From Chroococcidiopsis thermalis PCC 7203 (GTDB lineage: Bacteria; Cyanobacteriota; Cyanobacteriia; Cyanobacteriales; Chroococcidiopsidaceae): a stretch of DNA of 64,000 nt. Position numbers and translations under genes: made by a program. The DNA lies in NCBI RefSeq assembly GCF_000317125.1, contig NC_019695.1, forward strand, positions 4,576,336-4,640,335, in the 5' to 3' direction. Below, piece after piece: positions 1-7,413 of this stretch. Position 1 is the first letter of the stretch. The number at the start of each line of letters is the position of its first letter. The notes under the pieces were generated by a model that saw nothing but the letters and a program-made list of their open reading frames with translations, was not told the DNA's origin and made no database searches.

Positions 1-382
1 CTTTGACGGGTTGAGATAAATTTTGGACAATTTCCCGCGATTGGGGAGCAAGGGTATATAGTCCCGTTTCGGTGAAATCGATCCGCGTTTGATAGCGCGT
101 GGCTAAGAAATTAATGAGTCCGAGAATGACCAAAACTGCTAAAGTTGCGGCGATCGCATTTGTTCCCGCCTGAGTTGAACGTCGCTTCCACCACTTAGTT
201 TTATAAGCTTGCCAAACTAGACCCAACACGCTTAAAACAGCGCCAGCAGCAATTAATCCCAAAGGGACAATTCCCCAGCTACCTGCAACAGTCCCCGCTG
301 TTAAGCCCATGAGTATTAGAAAGGGACCGAGCAAAAATAGGTATTGCCAGTAGTTTTTTTTCGTTTTAGTGGCAGTTTTCAT
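1..382 (-). CDS. GldG-like ABC transporter auxiliary subunit, N-terminal part
   Basis: An open frame starts at the ATG at 380-382 and runs off the left edge of the window, so only about 127 residues are visible. It begins MKTATKTKKNYWQYLF and has two or three hydrophobic segments in the first 95 residues (about 14-36, 38-58 and 76-94). These are followed by a soluble stretch (TRYQTRIDFTETGLYTLAPQS) typical of the start of the GldG/DUF4350-like domain found next to GldA/GldF-type ABC genes. The ATPase and permease of the same system lie upstream on the same strand at 2115-3134 and 1290-2108, so this is probably the third subunit. Two unrelated small genes and a repeat separate it from the permease. 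The family assignment rests on topology, the TETGLYTLS-like motif and context. The rest of the gene is not visible. Confidence 0.75.
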   Translation of the reverse strand, partial: MKTATKTKKNYWQYLFLLGPFLILMGLTAGTVAGSWGIVPLGLIAAGAVLSVLGLVWQAYKTKWWKRRSTQAGTNAIAATLAVLVILGLINFLATRYQTRIDFTETGLYTLAPQSREIVQNLSQPVK

Positions 383-411
383 AATAATTTTTTGTGTGAC
401 TACGGCAGAAG

Positions 412-450
412 AGATCCCCCCAACCCCCCTTAAAAAGGGGGGCTATAGGC
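412..450. repeat. Hairpin repeat, family 'TAGCCCCCCTT' (copy 1)
   Basis: A G-rich/C-rich imperfect palindrome (GATCCCCCCAACCCCCCTT then AAAAAGGGGGGCTATAGG) between the hicB-like and gldG-like genes. Related copies are at 18337-18374 (inside a protease gene), 28443-28518 (two tandem copies), 43544-43582 and 47519-47552. Confidence 0.85.
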
Positions 451-480
451 GAGCGGGTGAGATCGTAGTAAAACTCATCT

Positions 481-502
481 GTAGGGTGGGCATTGCCCAC
501 CT
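481..502. repeat. Hairpin repeat, family 'GGTGGGCAATGCCCACC' (copy 1)
   Basis: GTAGGGTGGGCATTGCCCACC forms a short perfect hairpin about 40 bases after the stop of the hicB-like gene. Other copies are at 19609-19632 and 63447-63469. All three follow the 3' end of a minus-strand gene. Confidence 0.8.
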
Positions 503-542
503 GAGTAGCAAGCATCTGTTGTTTGTAAGTAGTTTAAGATTG

Positions 543-734
543 CTATAAAATTGGAAATTCTGATTTCAAGACCTCTATACCAAAAGTTTCAATATGGAAA
601 CGAATAGCTGATTCTAGATCTGACATAGCTTCTTCGTAACTGTTACCTTCACCAATTACAACTCCTTCAATTCCGATTGGATAAGCGACGTAACCATCGG
701 AGTGCTTTTCTACAATAAGCTTGATATTTTGCAT
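543..734 (-). CDS. HicB-like antitoxin-family protein (orphan)
   Basis: A 63-residue protein, MQNIKLIVEKHSDGYVAYPIG..., with the HicB-like partial RNase-H fold pattern. A beta strand with a D-G-Y-V-A motif is followed by a G-x-G-x-S-x-E-E-A segment and a helix carrying E-A-I-R-x-H. HicB antitoxins usually pair with a HicA toxin of about 60-80 residues in the same operon. Here the upstream neighbour is an ankyrin gene 30 bases away, and the 160 bases downstream are repeat sequence, so there is no room for hicA. There is also no C-terminal DNA-binding domain. It is therefore a solitary member of the type common in cyanobacteria, and its function is unknown. The Pro-Ile-Leu end and the TAG at 543-545 look intact. 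Confidence 0.8.
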   Translation of the reverse strand: MQNIKLIVEKHSDGYVAYPIGIEGVVIGEGNSYEEAMSDLESAIRFHIETFGIEVLKSEFPIL

Positions 735-764
735 TTAAATCTTTCCTCTACTATGAACTAAAAT

Positions 765-1202
765 TCATCGCTCTCGATAGTTAAACTTTTTCCTGGCTAC
801 ATCAAGTAATAACTGATAAACTGCTTTTCCCTCCGGTTTCTTTCTCGTCTTTGCTCGATGGAGGGCTGTAAGTTGCATCCAGCCAGGAATAGTTGGATTA
901 GCACCTGCATCAATCAGTAGCTTGGCAACTTCAAAATCACAGTTTCCTGCAACTTCGCCAAGAGGAGTATCACCTATTTTGCTCTCATCATGGGCATTTA
1001 CATCTGCACCTGCTTCGAGCAACAACTTTATAACTGCAATATGTCCTTTTTGCGAGGCATGGTGTAACGGAGTCTTCCCCAATTCATCAAAATCGTTAAC
1101 TGGACATCCCTCTTCAATTTGCTGTTTTACTAAGTTTTCGTCTCCATCTTTTGCTGCAAAATGCAGGCGACAGTAATTAGTACAGGAGTCTACATCTTCC
1201 AT
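765..1202 (-). CDS. Ankyrin-repeat protein
   Basis: The ATG at 1202 gives a 145-residue protein starting MEDVDSCTNYCRLHFAAKDG. A TTG at 1265 could add 21 residues, but it lies 25 bases from the preceding stop and neither site has a clear ribosome-binding site. Four ankyrin units are visible: a degenerate first (CRLHFAAKDGDENLVKQQIE), two good ones (KTPLHHASQKGHIAVIKLLL and DTPLGEVAGNCDFEVAKLLI) and a partial last (TALHRAKTRKKPEGKAVYQL). No signal peptide or membrane segment is present, so it is probably a cytoplasmic protein-binding module. It sits inside an otherwise conserved ABC-transporter gene order and looks like inserted cargo. Partner and role cannot be read from the sequence. Confidence 0.8.
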   Translation of the reverse strand: MEDVDSCTNYCRLHFAAKDGDENLVKQQIEEGCPVNDFDELGKTPLHHASQKGHIAVIKLLLEAGADVNAHDESKIGDTPLGEVAGNCDFEVAKLLIDAGANPTIPGWMQLTALHRAKTRKKPEGKAVYQLLLDVARKKFNYRER

Positions 1203-1289
1203 AAACTTAGATACGTTTGATCGGATAGCTGTCAATATTACATCTTGAACTCTGTAAATTAACAAATTGATGAGAAGTTAATCGCGCAA

Positions 1290-2108
1290 CTACGATCGCT
1301 GAAATCGTAAAGCGTCGATCGCCTGTGCGGTGAGAAAAATTCCTAACAGAATGTAGCTGAGAAAAACAACTAAACTACTAGAATCAAAAATTCCTTGAAT
1401 CCAGTTAGTGTAATGTTTGAGTAAAGAAAGATGACTCAAGATTGCACCTATTGGCGTACCGCTGAGATTTTGGGCGATCGCATCGATAACCCAAAGAAAC
1501 AAAATTAAAGCGAACGTAATAATCGCTGCCAGAATCGTGCTATCGGTGAGAGAAGAAATAAACATTCCTAGAGATAAGATTCCTGCTGCTAATAAAATGA
1601 GTCCCAAATGTCCCATCAAGGGAACGACTGGAAATACGGCAGGGTTGGCAGTACTCAATGCAAATGCTTCATAGGCAAAGATTGGTAATATTAATGTTAT
1701 AAAAAATGTAACGACTCCCAACAATTTTCCTACAGCAACCGCCCAGTTTGTCACGGGAGAAGTAGCAAGTAATTCTAAAGTCCCGCGCTTGCGTTCTTCT
1801 GCATATAAACCCATTGACAATATAGGCAAGATAAATAAAGCCAAAGAACCCATAATTCCCAAGAAAGCCTGTTGAAACTCGTAAGCCACATCAATCGGTG
1901 AAGCGGGAACTCCAGGTTGCTGCCCTTGCAGTAAGTCTCTTTGAGCAACTTGCTGAATAATTCCTTGTGGACCCAATAGAATCAAGGCAAAGAAAAACCC
2001 AGATAATAACCAAAATATACCCGCGATCGCATAAGCCAAAGGCGAGACAAAATAACTTTGTAACTCCCTTCTATAAATCGCGATGATGTTACCAAAGATT
2101 AAACGCAT
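1290..2108 (-). CDS. ABC-2 type permease (GldF-like)
   Basis: A 272-residue membrane protein with about six hydrophobic segments. It starts MRLIFGNIIAIYRRELQSYF, the amphipathic elbow helix usual in ABC-2 permeases. The cytoplasmic motif AEERKRGTLELLATSPV at about residues 105-121 is characteristic of the GldF/NatB-like branch, where it contacts the ATPase. The gene begins 6 bases after the end of the ATPase gene, so the two are translationally linked. Together with the GldG-like subunit at 1-382 they form a putative exporter of the gliding/exopolysaccharide type. The substrate is unknown. There is no sign of truncation. Confidence 0.88.
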   Translation of the reverse strand: MRLIFGNIIAIYRRELQSYFVSPLAYAIAGIFWLLSGFFFALILLGPQGIIQQVAQRDLLQGQQPGVPASPIDVAYEFQQAFLGIMGSLALFILPILSMGLYAEERKRGTLELLATSPVTNWAVAVGKLLGVVTFFITLILPIFAYEAFALSTANPAVFPVVPLMGHLGLILLAAGILSLGMFISSLTDSTILAAIITFALILFLWVIDAIAQNLSGTPIGAILSHLSLLKHYTNWIQGIFDSSSLVVFLSYILLGIFLTAQAIDALRFQRS

Positions 2109-2114
2109 AATAAT

Positions 2115-3134
2115 TTACTCACCACTCCCAACTCCCGACTCCTGTACGGGCGGGTTTAGAAACCCGCCCCTACCGACTCCCGACTCACTTTCTAACGGCT
2201 TTTCTTCCATAGTCAGTTCTAAGAACACATCCTCCAAAGAAGCTCGCGTTCTTCGCATTTCGTAAATTTTCAAGCCCATTCCGACCAAAACGGCAACAAT
2301 ATCTGGTCCTGGCTCCGTAGTTGGTTGGGAAACGACTCGCAGCACGTAGCGATTGGTTTCTGTGGTAGATATTGATTCTACCGATCGCACGCTGGGCAGC
2401 ATTTTTATTAATTGTTGCGCCGCCGCACTATCACCTTCAGTCTCGATTTCATAGCCTGCACCACCAGCCAGGTTTGCCTCTAAACTGTCGGGAGTTCCGG
2501 TAGCAATGATTTGTCCGCGATTGATAATAGCAACGCGGTTACAGGTCATACTAACTTCCGGCAAAATGTGGGTAGAAAGCACGATTGTATGGCTGTCAGC
2601 AAGACTTTTAATTAAATTACGGACATCAATAATTTGACGGGGATCGAGTCCTACCGTAGGTTCGTCGAGAATAATTACTGGAGGATCGTGAACGATCGCC
2701 TGAGCGATCCCCACTCGTTGACGGAAACCCTTGGAAAGCTTGCGAATCAAAACGCGCCGTTTTTCTTGTAGGTTACACCTTTCAATAGCTGCTTTGACCC
2801 GCCGATGGCGATCGCCTGCGGCTACTCCCTTCAGTCTTGCTACAAAATACAGAAACCCTTCCACCGTCATATCGAGATATAGAGGTGGTGTTTCTGGTAA
2901 ATAACCAATCCGCTGACGCACGGCTAAGGACTGTTCGTGGACATCATAACCTGCAATGCGTACCGTACCGCTACTCGCAGGTAGATAGCCCGCTAAGATC
3001 CGCATAGTTGTCGTCTTTCCAGCGCCATTGGGTCCAAGGAAACCCAAAATTTCTCCCGCTTCCACGCTGAAAGTCACGTCCTGAATCCCAGACGTAGAAC
3101 CGTAAGTTTTACTCAAATGTTCGACTTCAATCAT
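2115..3134 (-). CDS. ABC transporter ATP-binding protein (GldA-like)
   Basis: The ATG at 3134 gives 339 residues starting MIEVEHLSKTYG. Upstream in-frame codons to 3206 only translate heptamer repeat and are rejected. The Walker A motif GPNGAGKTT is at 34-42, the signature is LSKGFRQRVGIAQA, and Walker B with the catalytic Glu is VIILDEPTVGLDP. A C-terminal regulatory region follows, as in CcmA/NatA-like ATPases. It should power the permease at 1290-2108. The last 25 or so residues after EEKPLESE (SGVGRGGFLNPPVQESGVGSG) are encoded entirely by the ACTCCCG repeat and an embedded palindrome. The original stop appears to have been lost to repeat insertion. No Shine-Dalgarno sequence is visible, because a GGTAATG array abuts the start codon. 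Confidence 0.9.
   Translation of the reverse strand: MIEVEHLSKTYGSTSGIQDVTFSVEAGEILGFLGPNGAGKTTTMRILAGYLPASSGTVRIAGYDVHEQSLAVRQRIGYLPETPPLYLDMTVEGFLYFVARLKGVAAGDRHRRVKAAIERCNLQEKRRVLIRKLSKGFRQRVGIAQAIVHDPPVIILDEPTVGLDPRQIIDVRNLIKSLADSHTIVLSTHILPEVSMTCNRVAIINRGQIIATGTPDSLEANLAGGAGYEIETEGDSAAAQQLIKMLPSVRSVESISTTETNRYVLRVVSQPTTEPGPDIVAVLVGMGLKIYEMRRTRASLEDVFLELTMEEKPLESESGVGRGGFLNPPVQESGVGSGE
2123..2187. repeat. ACTCCCG heptamer array with embedded palindrome
   Basis: Tandem heptamers (ACTCCCA, ACTCCCG, ACTCCTG) flank a perfect hairpin whose arms are GGCGGGTTT and AAACCCGCC (about 2150-2168). The array forms the last codons of the ABC ATPase gene. The same heptamer recurs at 3248-3284 and 17285-17349. 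Confidence 0.85.
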
Positions 3135-3137
3135 CAG

Positions 3138-3178
3138 TTGGTGGTAATTGGTAATGGGTAATGGGTAATGGGTAATTG
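3138..3178. repeat. GGTAATG heptamer array upstream of the ABC ATPase
   Basis: Four or more copies of GGTAATG/GGTAATT in tandem end a few bases from the ATPase start codon at 3134. They occupy the position where a ribosome-binding site would be. Similar arrays are at 14922-14960 and, in reverse complement (CATTACC), at 58711-58746. Confidence 0.85.
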
Positions 3179-3187
3179 CTCCTCTGC

Positions 3188-3284
3188 CCCTCAGCTCCCT
3201 CAGCAACCTTGCGCTCCCTCAGCTCTCTTCTCCCTTGTCCCCCTTGTCTCCCGACTCCCGACTCCCGACTCCCGACTCCCGACT
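3188..3284. repeat. Mixed repeat block (CTCCCTCAG, CCCTTGTCC nonamer, ACTCCCG heptamer)
   Basis: Three tandem repeat types follow one another: CTCCCTCAG-like units, the nonamer TCCCTTGTC and five copies of ACTCCCG. The block covers the 3' end of ribD, where it encodes the last 20 or so residues and the stop, and continues into the intergenic region before the ABC operon. Confidence 0.85.
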
Positions 3285-4388
3285 TGGTAAATACCCTTCC
3301 ATCAAACAATCAGAACCTACGGTTCGCCACTGGACTCGTTCGAGAGTTATGGCTTGTGTCATTTGGGTGAAGCCTAAGTCGCCTACTGGGGTGGGAGCTG
3401 TGCTTCCGCCGATGATTTTGGGGGCAATAAAGGCGAAAATTTTCTGAACTGTACCTTGGGCGATCGCTTCTGCTGCTAAAGTTCCGCCGCATTCCCACAG
3501 GACGGAAAGACAGCCGCGCTGGTAGAGATGAGCCATTGCTGCGGTGGGGGTGAGGGAATCGAGTTCTAAAATTTCTACACCGCGATCGCGTAGTAACATC
3601 TGCATGTCAGGGTTTGCTCCTGCTTGCGTCATCACTAATGTCGATACTGTTTCGGTTTGCCACAAATGAGCTGTAGTTGGTAAATCTAACGTCCGGCTCA
3701 TGACCACACGCAAAGGATTAGGCGCATCTATTTGGCGGATTGTCAAGCGGGGATTGTCAATTCTCACGGTGTTTCCGCCAACAATGATGGCATCGCACGC
3801 AATTCTTAGCTGCTGCACTTCCTCTCGCGCTGCTGGATTAGTGATCCAAGCACTATGACCGCTAGTCGTAGCAATTTTACCATCGAGGGTCATAGCATAT
3901 TTGAAGATGCCGAAGGGTCGCTGATAGACCATGCGATGAATAAACCCTTCATTGAGTTGCCGACAGTCAGCTTCTTCCACTCCAACGACAACTTCAATTC
4001 CCGCACTGCGTAGCCGCGCAACTCCCCCACCTGCAACTAGGGGGTTCGGATCGACCATTCCTACCACGACTTTTGCTACCCCAGCCGCGATTAAAGCTTC
4101 CGTACAAGGGGGAGTACGTCCGTAGTGGTTGCAGGGTTCGAGGCTGACATAAACGGTAGCTCCTTGGGCGCGATCGCCTGCTGCTTTCAGGGCAAAAACT
4201 TCTGCATGAGGCTGCCCCGCCCCAGGATGAAAGCCTTCGCCGACGATTTTTCCATCTTGCACCACAACAGCCCCAACTAGAGGATTGGGGGCAGTGCGTC
4301 CCAAAGCACGACGGGCAAGGGTAAGACACCTTTGCATCATTTCTCGGTCGAAAGCAGTACCTACCCTTGGCTCTATTTTGGAATCCAT
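3219..4388 (-). CDS. ribD: Bifunctional pyrimidine deaminase/reductase RibD
   Basis: The ATG at 4388 gives 389 residues; a TTG two codons earlier is less likely. The N-terminal deaminase domain has the zinc-binding set H-A-E (GQPHAEVFALKAAG) and P-C-N-H-x6-P-P-C (EPCNHYGRTPPC). The C-terminal half is the NADPH-dependent reductase (GIFKYAMTLDGKIAT, NPLRVVMSRTLDLP). It converts 2,5-diamino-6-ribosylamino-pyrimidinone phosphate to the ribitylamino uracil phosphate in riboflavin synthesis. The enzyme's natural end is near EGYLPS. The remaining residues, RESGVGSRESGDKGDKGEES, are translated from heptamer and nonamer repeats, so this copy has a repeat-derived tail. hisC is divergent. No FMN riboswitch is visible upstream. 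Confidence 0.95.
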   Translation of the reverse strand: MDSKIEPRVGTAFDREMMQRCLTLARRALGRTAPNPLVGAVVVQDGKIVGEGFHPGAGQPHAEVFALKAAGDRAQGATVYVSLEPCNHYGRTPPCTEALIAAGVAKVVVGMVDPNPLVAGGGVARLRSAGIEVVVGVEEADCRQLNEGFIHRMVYQRPFGIFKYAMTLDGKIATTSGHSAWITNPAAREEVQQLRIACDAIIVGGNTVRIDNPRLTIRQIDAPNPLRVVMSRTLDLPTTAHLWQTETVSTLVMTQAGANPDMQMLLRDRGVEILELDSLTPTAAMAHLYQRGCLSVLWECGGTLAAEAIAQGTVQKIFAFIAPKIIGGSTAPTPVGDLGFTQMTQAITLERVQWRTVGSDCLMEGYLPSRESGVGSRESGDKGDKGEES

Positions 4389-4470
4389 TGCCAATGCCGC
4401 TTGTACTCCAAAGATTAGCTGAGATTCTGCGCTATATTATAGGCTCGGTGAGACTTTTGACCAAGCAAGA

Positions 4471-4606
4471 AGTCAGGAGTCAGGAGCCAGGAGTCAGAAT
4501 GACTAAACAAAAACTGAAATCCCGTGCCTTTAGAGTTACAAGGAAAAAGCCAAATCTACGGACTCCTTCAACCAATTTTGACTTTTAACTTTTGACTTTT
4601 GACTTT
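4471..4606. repeat. Heptamer arrays AGTCAGG and TTTTGAC upstream of hisC
   Basis: Units of AGTCAGG/AGCCAGG lie at 4471-4497 and TTTTGAC/TTTTAAC units at about 4577-4606. The second array ends four bases before the hisC ATG at 4610, so the leader contains no Shine-Dalgarno sequence. Confidence 0.85.
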
Positions 4607-4609
4607 GCT

Positions 4610-5656
4610 ATGACATATTTTCGCCACAATATCGAGCAAATGTCAGGCTACGTACCTGGAGAACAGCTCATTGGTACGAATATTATCAAAATTAACTCGA
4701 ATGAGAATCCTTATCCACCCTCACCGTTGGTATTGGCAGCGCTACGTAACTTAGATGGAGAATTATTACGGCGCTATCCAGAACCGATGGCTGGACGTTT
4801 TCGCACTGCTGTTAGTGCTGCTTTAGATCTCCCTTCAGATTGGATTATTGTCGGTAACGGTAGTGACGAACTGCTTGGTGTTATTACCCGCGCTTGTACC
4901 TCACCGCAGCGGCAGATTGTTTGTCCCATGCCAACCTATGTTTTATACCGTACCTTGGCACAGATTCAGGATGCTGAATTTGTCGAAATTCCCTATGACG
5001 ACAATTACAATCTGCCGTTAGAAGAAATCATCGCGGCAAATGGAGCTGTGACATTTATTGCTTCACCTCACAGTCCATCTGGTACAGTCGTGCCACTAGA
5101 TTTACTCGACAAGTTAGCGGCGCAATTACAGAGTATTTTAGTCATTGACGAGGCTTATGTTGACTTTGCCGCAGAAGATGCTTTGGAATTAGCTAAAAAA
5201 CACGATAATGTGATCGTTTTAAGAACGCTTTCCAAGGGCTACTCTTTAGCAGGGATCAGACTGGGCTTTGCTGTAGCTAATCCTGGTTTAATTGCCGGAT
5301 TAATGAAGGTGAAAGATAGCTACAACGTTGATGCGATCGCCTGTATTGTAGGAGTAGCTGCACTTCAAGACCAAGCACACAAAAATGCTAATGCCGAGAA
5401 AATTAAAACGTCGCGGGCAACGTTAGCTAGTGAATTGCAAAAACTCAACTTTGATGTTTGTCCATCACAAGCCAACTTTCTTCTAGCGCGATCGCCTCAT
5501 GGTAATGCCGAATATCTTTACCACAGTTTGAAAACAAGAGGTATATTAGTCCGATATTTTCCCCAGCCGCGCCTAGAAGACAAACTTCGCATTACCGTTG
5601 GTACAGACGAGCAAAACGCTCAACTTGTCAAGGCTCTGGCTGAGATTATGGGATGA
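4610..5656 (+). CDS. hisC: Histidinol-phosphate aminotransferase
   Basis: The ATG at 4610 gives 348 residues (MTYFRHNIEQMSGYVPGEQ). The longer frame from TTG at 4592 is repeat-derived. It is a fold-type I PLP enzyme. Visible motifs are the substrate segment INSNENPYPPSP, the cofactor-binding NGSDELLGVI, the Asp-x-Ala-Tyr motif IDEAYVDFA and the Schiff-base lysine in RTLSKGYSLAGIRLGFA. Near the end, RLEDKLRITVGT supplies the carboxylate-binding Arg. It catalyses the imidazole-acetol phosphate to histidinol phosphate step of histidine synthesis. Some paralogues act on other amino acids, which motifs alone cannot exclude. It stands alone, divergent from ribD. Confidence 0.93.
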   Translation: MTYFRHNIEQMSGYVPGEQLIGTNIIKINSNENPYPPSPLVLAALRNLDGELLRRYPEPMAGRFRTAVSAALDLPSDWIIVGNGSDELLGVITRACTSPQRQIVCPMPTYVLYRTLAQIQDAEFVEIPYDDNYNLPLEEIIAANGAVTFIASPHSPSGTVVPLDLLDKLAAQLQSILVIDEAYVDFAAEDALELAKKHDNVIVLRTLSKGYSLAGIRLGFAVANPGLIAGLMKVKDSYNVDAIACIVGVAALQDQAHKNANAEKIKTSRATLASELQKLNFDVCPSQANFLLARSPHGNAEYLYHSLKTRGILVRYFPQPRLEDKLRITVGTDEQNAQLVKALAEIMG

Positions 5657-5709
5657 ATGTAAGGGCAGGTTTTGACCAAAAATTTTCGGTTAAAGCTGTT
5701 CTCAAATCA

Positions 5710-6303
5710 TCATCGCGTGCCTAAAAATCTCGTTGTCGTCCACCAGTGATTTAAGGGATAGTAAATCACTGGAGCCCAGAGGCTACTAATTACAGCTGAG
5801 ATCAGCGCAATTTGTTGATGATGTTGCCATACCTCAGCTAATTTGCCTAATGGCAAACCAAATGTATATGTTGTTGCCTCACCCAGGAAACCAAATTGTA
5901 GAGTGGCGATCGTTTCTACCATAATCGTCATGGCAAAGACAATCAGAGCCACAGAAATAAAATCTTCCTGAAGATAGCGCTGCTTTTGCAACCGTGCCGT
6001 CAAAATTCCCACCATCATTAAACCGAAAACATGAGTGGGATTATGGGCAGTCATGCCATCTTGAATGAGTCCCAAAGTAATACCTGCGATCGCTCCTTGT
6101 AAAACCGAGCGTTTAATACTCCAAGTGACTACCCAGATCAGCAGCCAGTTAGGAGCAATACCAAGTAAAACTGTTCCTGGCAAGCGCATCGGTAGTAAGA
6201 GCAGACACAAACTCGCCGAGCCAACAATCGCTACCCCATTAACAAACTGTCGCCAACCAGGAGACTTCTGCCACAGGTGGCGCAAAGATTTAAGTCCCTG
6301 CAT
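5710..6303 (-). CDS. mreD: Rod shape-determining protein MreD
   Basis: A 197-residue integral membrane protein with about five or six hydrophobic segments (for example GVAIVGSASLCLLLLPMRL and LLIWVVTWSIKRSVLQGAI). It ends in a short basic C-terminus. MreD sequences diverge widely. The call relies on length, topology, the GIAPNWLLIWVVTWSI and AGITLGLIQDG segments seen in cyanobacterial MreD, and its place as third gene after mreB and mreC on the same strand. It links the MreB cytoskeleton to the elongation peptidoglycan machinery in the inner membrane. A strong hairpin repeat separates it from mreC, so its expression may be partly uncoupled from mreBC. Confidence 0.9.
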   Translation of the reverse strand: MQGLKSLRHLWQKSPGWRQFVNGVAIVGSASLCLLLLPMRLPGTVLLGIAPNWLLIWVVTWSIKRSVLQGAIAGITLGLIQDGMTAHNPTHVFGLMMVGILTARLQKQRYLQEDFISVALIVFAMTIMVETIATLQFGFLGEATTYTFGLPLGKLAEVWQHHQQIALISAVISSLWAPVIYYPLNHWWTTTRFLGTR

Positions 6304-6403
6304 AAAAAAGAGGAGATTTTTTAAAATTTCAATTTTCAGAGCCTCGATCTTAAAGCAGCAAACGAAAATCGTAATTCAGACTTTGTAAATCGTAATTAAG
6401 TGG

Positions 6404-6449
6404 GGAGTCGGTGTAGAGACGTTGCGTGCAACGTCTCTACACCGACTCC
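6404..6449. repeat. Hairpin repeat, family 'TGTAGAGACGTT' (mreC-mreD)
   Basis: A near-perfect inverted repeat with arms of about 22 bases (GGAGTCGGTGTAGAGACG then TTGC, and its complement). The perfect core is 6411-6442. It lies 5 bases after the mreC stop, so the transcript would fold into a very stable stem. Family members are at 16781-16812, 31370-31399 (inside a gene), 34534-34563 and 62240-62269. Confidence 0.92.
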
Positions 6450-6453
6450 TAAC

Positions 6454-7203
6454 TCACTTGCTCTTAGCGTAGACAACTGCCCACTCTAGATGGGGAATGG
6501 GAGCGGAAAAGGAGACAATAGCTTCGGGAGCAGGGCTTTTATTCAAGTCGATGGATTCAATCTTACCTACAGGTAATCCGGCAGGATAAATTTGGCTGTA
6601 AGTAGAAGTGACGATCGCATCGCCGCGTTTCACGTCAGGCACTTTATCAAAAAACTGCATCACGGCTTGACTTTCTGATAAGCCGCGTAAAAATCCTGTA
6701 TGACGGCTGCGACTGACTGTAACCCCTAGCTGACTGGTGCGATCGCTAATTAGCAGTACGCGGCTGGTATTGGGAGTGACGCTACTAATCTTACCCACTA
6801 ACCCCCCAGGAGCAGTGACGATATCTCCGACTTTAATTCCCGTACTCGTACCGCGTCCCAGAGTTATTTGCTGCCACCATTGATCGGCACTACGTCCGAT
6901 GACTGGAGCGACAATGACTCGTTCTAAATTATTAGCAGACTCATAACTAAGTAGTTTTTTCAACTGTTGGTTTTGGCTTTTGAGTTCTGCTAACTGAGCT
7001 TGAAGCTCTTGATTTTGAGCATCACTCAGGCGCTCTGCTTGCACGGAAACCGAGCGATGAAATGGGAGAGTGATGAGTTGATAAATTTCAAAAATTAGTG
7101 CTGCTTGGGTCTGCCTGATAGTCCAAGCAGTACCAAGAGCAACAATGCATAGTAAAATCGGTAGGGCGCGTTTCTCCCACCACTGACGACGTTCGATATA
7201 CAT
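6454..7203 (-). CDS. mreC: Rod shape-determining protein MreC
   Basis: A 249-residue protein with one N-terminal membrane helix (about 13-32, ALPILLCIVALGTAWTI). A coiled coil follows at about 57-85 (LSDAQNQELQAQLAELKSQ), then the periplasmic double beta-barrel domain. Typical MreC motifs are VIGRSADQWWQQITLGRGTS, GDIVTAPGGLVGKI, SDRTSQLGVTV, GDAIVTSTYSQIYPAGLPVG. It is a scaffold connecting MreB to penicillin-binding proteins. It is downstream of mreB with a 210-base gap holding heptamer repeats. The motif order is complete and no defect is visible. Confidence 0.95.
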   Translation of the reverse strand: MYIERRQWWEKRALPILLCIVALGTAWTIRQTQAALIFEIYQLITLPFHRSVSVQAERLSDAQNQELQAQLAELKSQNQQLKKLLSYESANNLERVIVAPVIGRSADQWWQQITLGRGTSTGIKVGDIVTAPGGLVGKISSVTPNTSRVLLISDRTSQLGVTVSRSRHTGFLRGLSESQAVMQFFDKVPDVKRGDAIVTSTYSQIYPAGLPVGKIESIDLNKSPAPEAIVSFSAPIPHLEWAVVYAKSK

Positions 7204-7413
7204 AGGTTTTAGTAGTTAGCAGTCAACTCGATGGGTTGACTTAATAGGCTTTTAGGTTTAGATAACAGAGAGATATGCAAATTGGTAATTGGTCATTAGT
7301 CATTGGTCATTTGTGAGTAGTTAGTAACTTTTTACTTACGACTTACAACTTCTAACTCCTATTTTTGACTTTTAACTTTTGACTTTTGAATTATCCATTA
7401 CCAAATGCCATTT
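7204..7413. repeat. Intergenic repeats between mreB and mreC
   Basis: The gap contains GGTCATT-type units at about 7285-7312 and TTTTGAC/TTTTAAC heptamers at about 7362-7389. No gene or clear promoter motif is visible. The same TTTTGAC heptamer precedes hisC. Confidence 0.7.

Noticed and set aside
383-542. hicA toxin partner for the HicB-like gene
   Set aside because: The flanks contain only repeats and an ankyrin gene; no frame of suitable length with a HicA pattern was found.
4389-4470. FMN riboswitch before ribD
   Set aside because: The short upstream region shares no RFN-element pattern and is too short before hisC-side repeats.
4367-4588. Possible gene between ribD and hisC
   Set aside because: It overlaps the ribD start and is largely repeat. 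The product has no family features.
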